Positions 54,880 to 63,988 of a stretch of DNA of 64,000 bases are shown here, one piece after another. Origin of the DNA: IMCC2047 sp041395865. Lineage in GTDB: Bacteria; Pseudomonadota; Gammaproteobacteria; Pseudomonadales; IMCC2047. The stretch is from assembly GCA_041395865.1 (NCBI GenBank), contig JAWKZQ010000006.1, positions 95,976-159,975 of the forward strand. The letters run 5' to 3'. The notes under the pieces were generated by a model. That model saw only the letters and a program-made list of their open reading frames with translations, was not told where the DNA came from and made no database searches. Position 1 is the stretch's first letter, and each line of letters opens with the position of its first letter. The translations under genes were made by a program, and so were the position numbers.

Positions 54880-57501
54880 ATGAGAGAAGGCGTTCGCGAA
54901 ATTCGTTTGGCTGAATATCAGGTTCCAGCTTATTTGATTGATACTACTCACCTGCATTTTGAGCTGGGGGAATCCGGCACTCTGGTGAAGGCGAATCTGC
55001 AAATGCGGCTTAACCCCGACTACCCGGAGCGCTCGGGTGTGCCCTTGGTGTTGCATGGTGTGGACCTGGAACTGAAACGTGTCGCCATCGACGGGCACAA
55101 CCTGAAAGAGGGTGCCTATGAGGTCGATGATGAAACGCTCACGGTGCACAAAGTACCCAAGTGCTTTGAGTTCGAATGCGTCACCCTGATTAAGCCGCAT
55201 GAGAATACGTCACTGGAAGGGCTGTATAAATCCAGCGGTATGTTTTGTACCCAATGTGAGGCCGAAGGCTTCCGCAAAATTACCTATTACCTGGATCGCC
55301 CCGACGTGATGTCGGTATTTACCACGACTATCAGCGCAGACCAAACAAAGTACCCGGTGCTGCTGGGTAATGGTAACGATATCGAACACGGCGAGTTGCC
55401 GGGTGGCCGCCATTGGGTGACCTGGCACGATCCTTTCAAAAAACCGGCTTACCTGTTTGCGATGGTTGCGGGGAATCTGGAGTGTATCGAAGACCGTTTC
55501 ACGACCTGTAGTGGTCGCGAGATTCCGCTGCAAATTTTTGTCGAGCCCGAAAACGTCGATAAGTGCGAACACGCCATGCTGTCCCTCAAAAATGCCATGC
55601 GTTGGGATGAAGAGGTCTACGGCCGCGAGTACGACCTCGATAAGTTCATGATTGTGGCCGTGAACGATTTCAATATGGGTGCCATGGAAAACAAGGGCCT
55701 GAATATCTTCAACTCCTCCTGCGTGCTGGCCAAGCCGGAAACCGCTACCGATGGCGCCTACGAGCGAATCGAGGGAGTGGTGGCGCACGAATACTTCCAC
55801 AACTGGTCCGGTAACCGGGTGACCTGTCGTGACTGGTTCCAGCTCAGCCTTAAGGAAGGTTTTACGGTGTTCCGCGACCAGGAGTTTTCAGCCGACATGG
55901 GCTCACGTACGGTTAAGCGCATTGATGATGTCAATATACTGCGTACCCTACAGTTTGCCGAGGACGCAGGTCCGATGGCGCATCCGGTGCGCCCTGACGC
56001 CTACATGGAAATCTCTAACTTCTACACGGTGACCATCTACGAGAAGGGCGCTGAAGTTGTACGCATGATTTATACCCTGCTTGGGGCTGATTTGTTCCGT
56101 GCCGGATCGGACCTGTATTTCGAACGTCACGACGGACAGGCTGTCACCACTGACGACTTTGTTCAGGCTATGCAGGATGCCAGCGGCGTCGACCTGAGCC
56201 AGTTCAAGCGCTGGTATAGCCAGGCGGGCACGCCTGAACTGACGGTTAGCGACGACTACGATGCGAGCGAGCAGGTTTATCGCCTTACGGTGAAACAGCA
56301 GACACCGGATACGCCAGGACAAACCGATAAGCTGCCGCTGCACATTCCCCTTAGCCTCGGCCTGTTAAATTCAGCCGGTGAAGAGGTTTATTCCCATGTG
56401 CTGGATGTGCTGGAAGCGGAGCAGACCTTCGTTTTTGCCGATATGCCTGAAAAGCCGGTGCCTTCGTTACTGCGTGGTTTCTCGGCGCCGGTAAAACTGC
56501 GTTACGACTACAGTCGCGAGGAACTGATATTCCTGATGAAACACGACAGTGATGGCTTTAATCGTTGGGATGCCGGGCAGAAACTGGCCATCGCTGTGAT
56601 TCAGGACAATATTGCCGCTCACCAAAAGGGTGAGGCGTTAAGTATGGATCAGCGCCTGATTGATGCACTACGGGCGCTGTTGACCGATGCCGGGCTCGAT
56701 AAGGCCATGGTGGCGCGTATGTTGATGATGCCCTCCGAAGCCTATCTGGGTGAACTGGCTGAACCGGTTGATATCGATGCCATTCATACGGCGCGCCGGT
56801 TTGTGCGAGAGGAGATTGCCAAGGCGCTGCAAAGCGAGTTGCGCGCCTGTTATGAGGCCAATACCAGTGACGGGCCTTACCGCCCCGAGGCTGGTGAGAT
56901 TGCCCGCCGCAGCTTGAAGAATGTCTGCCTGGGCTATCTGATGTTGCTGGGGCAGGCGGATATTCTGACGCTCTGCGCTAACCAGTTTAAGGACAGCAAT
57001 AATATGACGGATACCAGCGCCGCCCTGACGGCTCTGGTCCATGCTGACCTTGATCCGGAGTTTATGACGGTTAAAAAGACGGCGTTGGAAAGCTTCTACA
57101 ACGAATGGAAGCACGACCCCCTCGTTGTGGACCAATGGTTTGCTGTGCAGGCCAGTGACCCTTCGGAGAATGCCTTTGGGCGCATCCAGGTTTTAATGCA
57201 CCACGAAGCCTTCGATATAAACAACCCAAATAAGGTCCGCTCGTTGATCGGCGTATTCTGTAACCAGAACCGCATCAATTTCCACCGTGCCGATGGCGCC
57301 GGTTATGCTTTCCTGGCCGATCGTGTCATTGAGCTGGATCGCAAGAATCCGCAAATAGCCGCACGCCTGCTGACACCGCTCACCCGCTGGCGGAAATTAA
57401 CCGCCGATCGCAGTGAGCTGATGAAGCAGGAGTTGGAGCGTATTAAGGCACAGCCTGAGTTATCCAAGGATGTGCTCGAGGTGGTGACAAAAAGCCTTTA
57501 A
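54880..57501 (+). CDS. pepN: Aminopeptidase N
   Basis: M1 zinc aminopeptidase, 873 residues (E. coli 870). The exopeptidase motif GAMENKGLN is followed by the zinc site HEYFHNW with the third ligand in LKEGFTVF, and a C-terminal Ig-like/alpha-helical part. The N-terminal saddle domain is normal. It degrades peptides from the N-terminus in the cytosol. Divergent promoter not evident; 44 bases follow the DUF2797 gene. Confidence 0.97.
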   Translation: MREGVREIRLAEYQVPAYLIDTTHLHFELGESGTLVKANLQMRLNPDYPERSGVPLVLHGVDLELKRVAIDGHNLKEGAYEVDDETLTVHKVPKCFEFECVTLIKPHENTSLEGLYKSSGMFCTQCEAEGFRKITYYLDRPDVMSVFTTTISADQTKYPVLLGNGNDIEHGELPGGRHWVTWHDPFKKPAYLFAMVAGNLECIEDRFTTCSGREIPLQIFVEPENVDKCEHAMLSLKNAMRWDEEVYGREYDLDKFMIVAVNDFNMGAMENKGLNIFNSSCVLAKPETATDGAYERIEGVVAHEYFHNWSGNRVTCRDWFQLSLKEGFTVFRDQEFSADMGSRTVKRIDDVNILRTLQFAEDAGPMAHPVRPDAYMEISNFYTVTIYEKGAEVVRMIYTLLGADLFRAGSDLYFERHDGQAVTTDDFVQAMQDASGVDLSQFKRWYSQAGTPELTVSDDYDASEQVYRLTVKQQTPDTPGQTDKLPLHIPLSLGLLNSAGEEVYSHVLDVLEAEQTFVFADMPEKPVPSLLRGFSAPVKLRYDYSREELIFLMKHDSDGFNRWDAGQKLAIAVIQDNIAAHQKGEALSMDQRLIDALRALLTDAGLDKAMVARMLMMPSEAYLGELAEPVDIDAIHTARRFVREEIAKALQSELRACYEANTSDGPYRPEAGEIARRSLKNVCLGYLMLLGQADILTLCANQFKDSNNMTDTSAALTALVHADLDPEFMTVKKTALESFYNEWKHDPLVVDQWFAVQASDPSENAFGRIQVLMHHEAFDINNPNKVRSLIGVFCNQNRINFHRADGAGYAFLADRVIELDRKNPQIAARLLTPLTRWRKLTADRSELMKQELERIKAQPELSKDVLEVVTKSL

Positions 57502-57551
57502 CCAGAAAGCTAAGTGCTTGTCTGGCAGGACGGGAGAAGGTTTCCTTCCTG

Positions 57552-58013
57552 TCAGGCATTAAAGTAACGCCTGGCTGCCTTTTCGGCCCACGCATGGTGC
57601 TTGTCGGCACCAGCTCCCAGGATGTTTTCCTTGATGCTGCGGCTGTAACTGGTGTCATCGGCCAGGATATGGTTCAACAGCCAGTGCTGTAGCATTTGAG
57701 CCAGATCGCTAGCCACCTGTTCACCCTGGTCAAAACGCTGACGCAGGGTTTCAATCTGCCGTGAAAAGGTCTGGTGGGTCAGTTGGTGCTCAGCAATATC
57801 CGGGTAGCCGGCTTCTTCCATCAAGGCTTCCTCGAAAGCAAAGTGGGAGTAGGTGTAATCCACCAGACTGTGCAGTACCTCATCAAGCGTTCCTTTCGAG
57901 GTGTCGCTCTCGTTGAGATCGTGTATCAGGTTAATGTATTCAACGATTCGCTTGTGCTGGTTATCGATGACCTCGATACCCAGCTCGTATCTTGAAGACC
58001 AGACAATTTTCAT
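57552..58013 (-). CDS. Bacteriohemerythrin
   Basis: 153 residues, single four-helix domain with a di-iron oxygen site. The ligand pattern is visible: VIDNQHKRIVEYIN, HFAFEEALMEEAGYPDIAEHQLTHQTF (H-x3-E and H-x3-H), and HWLLNHILADDTSY (H-x4-H-x4-D). Bacteriohemerythrins bind O2 reversibly, in some bacteria to supply oxidases or sense oxygen. It lies 33 bases downstream of a second hemerythrin gene and reads in the same direction, so the two are probably one operon. Confidence 0.93.
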   Translation of the reverse strand: MKIVWSSRYELGIEVIDNQHKRIVEYINLIHDLNESDTSKGTLDEVLHSLVDYTYSHFAFEEALMEEAGYPDIAEHQLTHQTFSRQIETLRQRFDQGEQVASDLAQMLQHWLLNHILADDTSYSRSIKENILGAGADKHHAWAEKAARRYFNA

Positions 58014-58046
58014 GTGCGCTCCTAGGCGGTCGTGACGACGGCAGGC

Positions 58047-58499
58047 TTAACCGAACAGCCGATTAAACCAGCTTCCTTTTTTGGCCTTCACCGCTTTGGC
58101 GGCTGCATTCATATTGGTTTTTACTGCCCCGGAGTAATCGCGGTCATCTCGTTTGATGTGATTAACCAGCCACGCCTTGAGAACATGCAACAGTTCGTCG
58201 GTGATATCCTCTCCTGATTTCGCTCTTTGCTGAAAGCCATCGACGCGCTTGGTGAAGAGCTGGTGAACTTTTTTGTGGGCATTAACGAAGGGATAGCCGG
58301 CTTCTTCCATCAGGTTTTCTTCAAAGGCAAAGTGGGAGAGGGTGTAGTCCACCAGCTCGTCCAGAACCTCCATAAGTTCTCCCTGGTCGTGGTGTTTTTG
58401 AGAGTGTTCCACCTGGCCGATGTATTCCACGATGCGCTGGTGCTGGCTATCGATAACAGGTATTCCCAGTTCTAGGTCAGAACTCCAGACTAATGACAT
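58047..58499 (-). CDS. Bacteriohemerythrin, upstream copy
   Basis: 150 residues, a paralogue of the neighbour with the same ligands: VIDSQHQRIVEYIG, HFAFEENLMEEAGYPFVNAHKKVHQLF, HLVNHI-like WLVNHIKRDDRDYS. The two share most landmark segments and arose by tandem duplication. A perfect TTGAT-N4-ATCAA palindrome lies 118 bases upstream of its start, suggesting oxygen control by an FNR/ANR-type regulator. Confidence 0.93.
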   Translation of the reverse strand: MSLVWSSDLELGIPVIDSQHQRIVEYIGQVEHSQKHHDQGELMEVLDELVDYTLSHFAFEENLMEEAGYPFVNAHKKVHQLFTKRVDGFQQRAKSGEDITDELLHVLKAWLVNHIKRDDRDYSGAVKTNMNAAAKAVKAKKGSWFNRLFG

Positions 58500-58610
58500 G
58501 CTTTAGGGCCTCCATAATTGACGCGTTTTTTCTGTTTCAAAAAATATAGTTAGCCATTTCGGCAATGGCCAAGGAGAGGGGAGGGGAAAGCTGTTCGTTT
58601 TTCGATCCTT

Positions 58611-58624
58611 TTGATGTTGATCAA
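58611..58624. promoter_or_regulatory. Candidate FNR/ANR box upstream of the bacteriohemerythrins
   Basis: TTGAT-GTTG-ATCAA is an exact match to the FNR/ANR consensus TTGATNNNNATCAA. Centre about 118 bases upstream of the first hemerythrin start (58499), inside the 250-base gap after the MauG-like gene. On the minus strand a TATATT element lies at about 58543-58548. Confidence 0.6.
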
Positions 58625-58749
58625 GAACTTGGTTTTTTTAGAGGTGGGTATTGGAAATTCAGAGGCGAAGGAAAGGGTGGCTGGTCAGGTAGGGCGAAAT
58701 GGTTGTCTGCATAAGACGTTTAAAATAAATGTGTCCCCTTAATGAGGCT

Positions 58750-59898
58750 CTATTCTAATAAGTGCTCATAACGCTGATCTGTTAGAGTACGAAGAAAGGC
58801 GACCAGTGCATCTATTTCTTTATCGGTTAGCGCTGGGCCGGAAAATTCCTCGCTCTGCAAAGCAAGATTTTGATTAACCTCAGGCTGTGCCCAAGGTTTG
58901 CCCGTTTCTGGGTTGAGTTTGCGCGTAGAGTTATTAAATTTGTCGTAAAACAAGACCACCGTACGCAAGTCTTTAAACACGCCGTTGTGCATGTATGGCC
59001 CCGTTATAGCAACATTGCGCAGTGTGGATACTTTGAATTTGCCTGCTTGATTGTCATCGTTGATACGTGGGTGTTCAAGTAGCCCTCTATCAATATGTTC
59101 TACTCCTAAGCCATTCGCCTTGCGAACCGCAACGTTCACAGGCACACCTAGGTTATGATATTGATAGTTGCTGAAGGTTTCGCGAAGGCTATTTGGAAAG
59201 GCTTTGATCTGATGGCATTTGTTGCAGTTGGTAAACTGCTGCGAGAAAAACAGGGCTTCGCCTAATGACTCTTGTTTAGTTAACTTAATCTCACCTTTTA
59301 AGTAGCGATCATATTTTGAGTCAAATGGAGAAAAGAAGTCGGTATTTTCAAATTCAGCAATACTTGACGCCATAGCACTGTAGGCTGCCTCGGTGTCATT
59401 AAAGATATCGGCCCCAAAAAGACGGGTGAATGCTTTCACATAACTGTCGTTTTCCTGTAATCGAGCTACCACTGCCGTTTTGCTCGGCATTGCCATTTCT
59501 ACTGGATTGAGCGGTGGTCCGCCCGCTTGTCCTGCAAGATCTCGTTCGCGACCATCAAGAAACTGCCCGCCACGAAACTCCCCAGCATCGTTGCGGGTAA
59601 TACGCGGTATCAGGTTGGCATAGGAAGCCGTGGGTGCGTTGCGATCACCCAAGGAAACGCCATCGTCACCTAGAGAGACCATCGCTTCGATACCATTCGG
59701 TCGATTGTCCACAAAACCATGCGCCGGGTTATGGCAGGTTGAGCAAGACTGAGTGCGGTTTTTAGATAGATTTACATCGAAAAACAGATGTTGGCCCAGA
59801 TCAGCTTTGGTTTTTAATTCAGATGCTTCTGAGCCAAATGCAAACTGAGCCGGCACAAGTAATGCGAGAGCCAATAAAGTGGCAAGTTTTTTACCCAA
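58750..59898 (-). CDS. Di-heme cytochrome c peroxidase / MauG-like protein
   Basis: 382 residues from TTG at 59898, which has GGAGG five bases upstream and begins a proper signal peptide (KKLATLLALALLVPAQFAFG); the longer frame from ATG 59925 is less likely. Two heme-binding motifs CSTCH and CNKCH, with a late PYMHNGVFKDLRTVVLFY typical of the family. The group includes H2O2-reducing peroxidases and MauG, which oxidises proteins using a similar diheme. Periplasmic. Partner unknown. Confidence 0.88.
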   Translation of the reverse strand: MGKKLATLLALALLVPAQFAFGSEASELKTKADLGQHLFFDVNLSKNRTQSCSTCHNPAHGFVDNRPNGIEAMVSLGDDGVSLGDRNAPTASYANLIPRITRNDAGEFRGGQFLDGRERDLAGQAGGPPLNPVEMAMPSKTAVVARLQENDSYVKAFTRLFGADIFNDTEAAYSAMASSIAEFENTDFFSPFDSKYDRYLKGEIKLTKQESLGEALFFSQQFTNCNKCHQIKAFPNSLRETFSNYQYHNLGVPVNVAVRKANGLGVEHIDRGLLEHPRINDDNQAGKFKVSTLRNVAITGPYMHNGVFKDLRTVVLFYDKFNNSTRKLNPETGKPWAQPEVNQNLALQSEEFSGPALTDKEIDALVAFLRTLTDQRYEHLLE

Positions 59899-60307
59899 GA
59901 AAACCTCCGGTTTGGGTGAATCCATGAAGCATCAACGGCAATGGCTGATGTGAGAAATGAAACTGATCATAATTGTAAAGCATTGAAACTACTAGGATCT
60001 GATGCACACCAATTACAATTTAAAGCTCGGTACGTGTAGCAGGCATTGGGATGTATTAAGGCGTAGCTGAATTATCGAAGGATGTGTTGGCAGTTGTGAT
60101 GAAGAGTTTTTGATTTGCCTCGTCATTCAGGACTTGATCCGGCATCTATGTTGGAAAACTCCGGTTTTCTAGTTTTTGTTGAATGTGTTGGTTAAACAAT
60201 CCAAAACCGCCCCTGCTGCTTGGTCGTTTGCGACTGCCCTGCGCGTTTCACTTTCAAAGGCGGATGAGCCCTTATGGTTTCAAAATAGAAGGGTAATTAA
60301 AAACAAA
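59899..60307. other. Gene-free stretch between the MauG-like gene and the rimO relic
   Basis: About 400 bases. Apart from the candidate REP-like sequence and hairpin at 60121-60176, I see no gene; the reverse strand has only short non-conserved frames. Probably the MauG promoter region plus decayed DNA. Confidence 0.5.
60121..60146. repeat. Possible dispersed REP-like sequence
   Basis: CGTCATTCAGGACTTGATCC followed by GGCATC. This recalls the GTCATTC-GGACTTGATCC-GGAATC type of short intergenic repeat in many proteobacteria. On the reverse strand the short open frame gives MPDQVLNDEA, a typical false ORF from such repeats. A GAAAAC-TCCG-GTTTTC hairpin with T tract follows (60154-60176). Only one copy was noticed in the window. 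Confidence 0.35.
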
Positions 60308-60457
60308 TTATTCTTCAGTTTCTTCATTCAACGGCTCTACCCATAAACATACTTATCTGCACTGGTAGTTTCCGCCAGAATGGTATCACCAGGTTGCAGG
60401 TTTCCCCTACCATCGAGATAAACGCGATCATTGATTTCTGGAGGATAGGGTCAGCTG
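60308..60457 (-). pseudogene. Decayed extra copy of a rimO 3' end
   Basis: Just downstream of rsmE, the minus strand encodes PEINDRVYLDGRGNLQPGDT, then ILAETTSADKYVYG, and after a one-base shift VEPLNEETEE and TAA. This aligns with the C-terminal TRAM domain of the intact RimO in the window (APEIDGKVYLDGFTDTFAGD, ADDYDLWAEPVYEDEID). The relic is clearly diverged from that rimO, so it is an old duplicate or remains of a different rimO allele. Frameshifts occur near 60446 and 60340. Confidence 0.78.
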
Positions 60458-60472
60458 TGGCCGGTCCCTAAT

Positions 60473-61183
60473 TTAGTCGTAGAGTTTAGCAATCAACGTC
60501 GTCAGCGCATTTTCCACCTTAAGAATGCGCTCCCCCAAATCAACCCCTTCAAACCCAATAGCTTGCAGTTTCTCAACCTCGTAGGGAATAAAACCACCCT
60601 CAGGGCCTACCGCCAAGGTAATCCGTTCATTGAGCTGATGCGGGCAGCGTTCTCCTAGGCCAGGGTGAGCAATCAAAGCCCGACTGTCTTCGATGATGCT
60701 CGGCAGTTGATCCTCAACAAAGGGTTTGAAGCGCTTATGAAAATGCACCTGTGGCAGGATGGTGTCTTTGGCCTGTTGCAGGCCTTCCACTAGGTATTGA
60801 CGGATGTTGTCGGGGTGAAGGGCTGGGCTTTGCCAGAAACTTTTTTCGACTTTATAGCTGTTGATTACAATCAGTTGGTCGACGCCCAGTTCCGCCAGGC
60901 TGCGGAAAATACGCCGGATCATCTTCGGGCGGGGGAGGGCCAGTACAACCGTAAGCGGTAGTTTGGCGGGGGGTGGTTGATCCAGTTCAATGGCCAGTGT
61001 AACAGCTTGGTCATTCAGTTCTGTGATGCAAGCAGAGCCCATCAAGCCGTTCAACTCACCGACACGTACTTGATCGCCAATTTGCGAGCCGTGTACCTGC
61101 AGGATTTGCTTAAAACGGGTATCGTGCAGGCGTACGTGTTGTGAATCGATATAGTCGCCAGGCTCAAGCAGAATCAGGTTCAC
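60473..61183 (-). CDS. rsmE: 16S rRNA m3U1498 methyltransferase
   Basis: SPOUT-class enzyme that methylates U1498 in 16S rRNA. 236 residues: an N-terminal PUA-like domain (QILQVHGSQIGDQVRVGELNG), then the knotted SAM domain with LALPRPKMIRRI, VEGLQQAKDTILP, and the late ITLAVGPEGGFIPYEVEKL and GERILKVENALTT motifs. It lies 33 bases downstream of rimO on the same strand; both act on the ribosome. Confidence 0.95.
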   Translation of the reverse strand: MNLILLEPGDYIDSQHVRLHDTRFKQILQVHGSQIGDQVRVGELNGLMGSACITELNDQAVTLAIELDQPPPAKLPLTVVLALPRPKMIRRIFRSLAELGVDQLIVINSYKVEKSFWQSPALHPDNIRQYLVEGLQQAKDTILPQVHFHKRFKPFVEDQLPSIIEDSRALIAHPGLGERCPHQLNERITLAVGPEGGFIPYEVEKLQAIGFEGVDLGERILKVENALTTLIAKLYD

Positions 61184-61216
61184 GGTTTCAGTATTTCCCT
61201 GCTCAAGGGCAGGTCG

Positions 61217-62575
61217 TTAGTCGATTTCGTCTTCATAGACGGGCTCGGCCCACAGGTCGTAGTCGTCAGCGCCTGTAATGGTGACTAATAACGCATCCCC
61301 GGCAAAGGTATCGGTAAAACCATCGAGGTAAACTTTACCGTCAATTTCTGGGGCGTCTGCATAACAGCGGCCAATGGCGCCTTGTTCGTCGACATCGTCG
61401 ATTAACACTTCCAGCTGCTGGCCAATTTTTTGTTGCAGTCGTTGGGCTGAAATCGCTTGCTGCGTTTGCATAAAACGCTGCCAACGTTCTTCCTTGACCT
61501 CTTCCGGGACCGGGTTGGGCAGATCGTTGGCATCGGCGCCTTCGACGGGAGAATATTTAAAACAGCCGACGCGATCCAGTTGCGCTTCTTCCAGCCAGTC
61601 AAGCAGCATCTGGAAGTCTTCTTCGGTTTCGCCGGGAAAGCCGACGATAAAGGTGGAACGAATCACCAGGTCGGGGCAGATGTCGCGCCACGCTTTGATG
61701 CGGTCCAGGGTTTTTTCCTGGTTGCCGGGGCGTTTCATCAGTTTCAGGATGCGTGGGCTGGCATGCTGGAAGGGGATGTCCAGGTAGGGCAGGATTTTAC
61801 CCTCGGCCATCAGCGGGATGACTTTATCCACATGCGGGTAGGGGTAAACGTAGTGCAGGCGCACCCATACGCCCAGTTCGCCCAATGCCTGGCACAGGTC
61901 CAGCATGCGGGTTTCCAGCGCCTGGCCATCCACGAAGTCGAGTTTGTATTTTGTGTCCACGCCGTAGGCACTGGTGTCCTGCGATATCACCAGCAGTTCG
62001 CGTACGCCGTTTTCGACCAGCTTTTTCGCTTCTTCGACCACATCGCCGATAGGGCGGCTCACCAGGTCGCCGCGCATGGCGGGAATGATACAGAAGGTAC
62101 AGCGGTGGTTGCAGCCTTCGGAAATTTTCAGGTAGGCGTAATGGCGCGGCGTCAGCTTGATCCCCTGCGGCGGAACCAGGTCCACAAAAGGATCATGCTG
62201 CGGCACGGGAGCGTACTCGTGTACGGCATCGACCACCTGTTTGTAATCGGCAGGGCCGCTGACGCTCAAAACACCGGGTTCGGCGGCTTTAATGGCTTCG
62301 GCATCGACACCTTTGCCCATGCAGCCGGTCACAATCACCTTGCCGTTTTCCTGCATGGCCTCATGAATGGCATCCATGGATTCCTGCTTGGCACTGTCGA
62401 TAAAGCCGCAGGTATTCACCACCACAACATCGGCATTGTCATAATCAGGTACGATCTCGTAACCGTCCAGGCGGAGTTGGGTAAGGATGCGTTCGGAATC
62501 CACCAGTGCCTTGGGGCAGCCGAGGGAAACGAAGCCGACTTTTTGTTTATCCGTGGGGGTGTCCGATGAAGCCAT
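61217..62575 (-). CDS. rimO: Ribosomal protein S12 methylthiotransferase RimO
   Basis: Radical-SAM enzyme that adds a methylthio group to Asp88 of S12. 452 residues from ATG 62575 (the frame is open to 62698 but that part is not family-like). Domains: UPF0004 domain with three Cys (SLGCPKALVD, NTCGF, TGCMG), radical SAM cluster CNHRCTFCIIP, and a C-terminal TRAM domain (about 380-452). An ISL3 element sits 109 bases upstream of the start and may have cut it from its native promoter. Confidence 0.95.
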   Translation of the reverse strand: MASSDTPTDKQKVGFVSLGCPKALVDSERILTQLRLDGYEIVPDYDNADVVVVNTCGFIDSAKQESMDAIHEAMQENGKVIVTGCMGKGVDAEAIKAAEPGVLSVSGPADYKQVVDAVHEYAPVPQHDPFVDLVPPQGIKLTPRHYAYLKISEGCNHRCTFCIIPAMRGDLVSRPIGDVVEEAKKLVENGVRELLVISQDTSAYGVDTKYKLDFVDGQALETRMLDLCQALGELGVWVRLHYVYPYPHVDKVIPLMAEGKILPYLDIPFQHASPRILKLMKRPGNQEKTLDRIKAWRDICPDLVIRSTFIVGFPGETEEDFQMLLDWLEEAQLDRVGCFKYSPVEGADANDLPNPVPEEVKEERWQRFMQTQQAISAQRLQQKIGQQLEVLIDDVDEQGAIGRCYADAPEIDGKVYLDGFTDTFAGDALLVTITGADDYDLWAEPVYEDEID

Positions 62576-62676
62576 GAGGGGGAACCTGCGTACAACAAAT
62601 GAGAGCGCGCATTTTACTGAAAATGCCCGGTTAACGCTATGTGCATGTTTTCCGAAGCGGTCTGGATTTTGGAGGC

Positions 62677-62684
62677 AAAAAAAA
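62677..62684. repeat. Left 8-bp target duplication of the IS
   Basis: AAAAAAAA directly before the left terminal repeat; the same eight bases follow the right end at 63989-63996, then GCCG. The empty site would read GGAGGC-A8-GCCG. Confidence 0.85.
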
Positions 62685-63988
62685 GGTTCATCGCGCATTT
62701 CCGGGGAAGGCGGCTTTGATCTTCAGGAAGAAGTAATCAACGTCGCGATAGCCGTAGGCCATGCGCTTGATCACCTTGATCCGATTGTTCACGCCTTCCA
62801 GTACGCTCGTGCTGAGCGGATAGCTTGCACTGGCAATGATACCTTCGGCATAGGGCCGCAGATTCCTTGCGAACCTCTCCAGTGAAGCAACGCCGCTCGA
62901 CAAAGCCTGATTGAGCCAGTGCGTGAGCCGCCACCTGGCGGCCCGTTCAGTCCTCGCATACCACAATCCTTTGAGCTGCGACTTCATCAGGTACGCCAGC
63001 ATCAGCGGTTGATTCACGGCCAGAAGCTCGTCGAGGCTGGCAGCCTGACGCTGATCGAGATTCTCGGGGTTCCGCAGGAGAAGCCAGCGCGACTGCTTCA
63101 CCAGGCGCCGCGCGGGCTTATCGTGTCGCAGCTGGTTCGCTTGATCGACACGAACACGGTCAATCACCTCGCGGCCATACTTGGCCACGACGTGGAACAG
63201 GTCGTACACGACTCTGGCGTTCGGGCAGTGAGCGCGAACCTCGAGATCCATGGCCGTATTCTGGTCCATCGCCACGGCTTCGATGTGTTGACAGTGTTCG
63301 CCAAGCCAGAGGAAGAACGGCCTGACCGACTCGCGCGAACGTCCCGTGCCCACCCAGAGTACGCTCCTGCGCTCAGCATCCATGACCACCGTCGCATAGC
63401 GATGACCCTTGTGCAGGGCGAATTCGTCCATCAACAGATAGCGCACACGGCGCAGGTCAGGTGCCGGCAGATCGCGGGTTAATCGTGCTTTATCGATGCC
63501 CTTCAGGGTATGCCAATGCAGCCCCGTGAGCTGGGCCACATGCTTGATAGGCAGCAGTCGCAACAACTGCTCGGCGTACTGCTGCATTCGTGTCGTCAGG
63601 CGCGCATGGGATGGAAGCCAAGGCAGGTGCTCTCTCGACACACCACAGTGTCTGCAAAGGACTCGCCGAACAGGCACGTCCAGCCAGACGCGGTACTCGA
63701 ACAAATTCGCGTCCCTGACACGGCGCAAATGGGTATCGTGCACTCGACGGCACGGGTGATGGCAACGAGAACACCGAGCCAACCGGGACGGATCCGCCCG
63801 AAGCGTGATCAGTAAGCCCTCATTGCCTAGTGGCTGTGACGAGAGCGGGAGAAACCCTTCCCAGAAGCACGCTGGAAACGTAGCATCGAACATGGCGGCG
63901 GTCCTTCGGTCGGCTGTTTGGTCGCACTTACAACCTAAACCGATTGACCGTTCGCCTCTACCAAATTCCCGCTAACCCGCGATGAACC
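62685..63988 (-). mobile_element. Complete ISL3-type insertion sequence, 1304 bp
   Basis: Terminal inverted repeats begin GGTTCATCGCG on the left (62685 onwards) and end CGCGATGAACC on the right (63978-63988), with partial matches further in. Both ends are bordered by an 8-base A run (62677-62684 and 63989-63996), which is the expected 8-bp target duplication of ISL3 elements. One transposase gene. Intact and probably recent. Confidence 0.93.
62688..63893 (-). CDS. ISL3-family transposase
   Basis: 401 residues, full length. N-terminal zinc-binding cysteines (CSRCHHPC and CRHCG), a helix-turn-helix region, and the DDE catalytic domain with LLMDEFALHKGHRYATVVMD, VAMDQNTAMD and a late SVLEGVNNRIKVIKRM that carries the acidic Glu. 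The stop lies 3 bases inside the left inverted repeat. It is not co-transcribed with rimO by design, but read-through into rimO is possible. Confidence 0.95.
   Translation of the reverse strand: MFDATFPACFWEGFLPLSSQPLGNEGLLITLRADPSRLARCSRCHHPCRRVHDTHLRRVRDANLFEYRVWLDVPVRRVLCRHCGVSREHLPWLPSHARLTTRMQQYAEQLLRLLPIKHVAQLTGLHWHTLKGIDKARLTRDLPAPDLRRVRYLLMDEFALHKGHRYATVVMDAERRSVLWVGTGRSRESVRPFFLWLGEHCQHIEAVAMDQNTAMDLEVRAHCPNARVVYDLFHVVAKYGREVIDRVRVDQANQLRHDKPARRLVKQSRWLLLRNPENLDQRQAASLDELLAVNQPLMLAYLMKSQLKGLWYARTERAARWRLTHWLNQALSSGVASLERFARNLRPYAEGIIASASYPLSTSVLEGVNNRIKVIKRMAYGYRDVDYFFLKIKAAFPGNAR

Noticed and set aside
63164..63815. Open frames on both strands within the IS
   Set aside because: They are shadows of the transposase gene in other frames; composition explains them.
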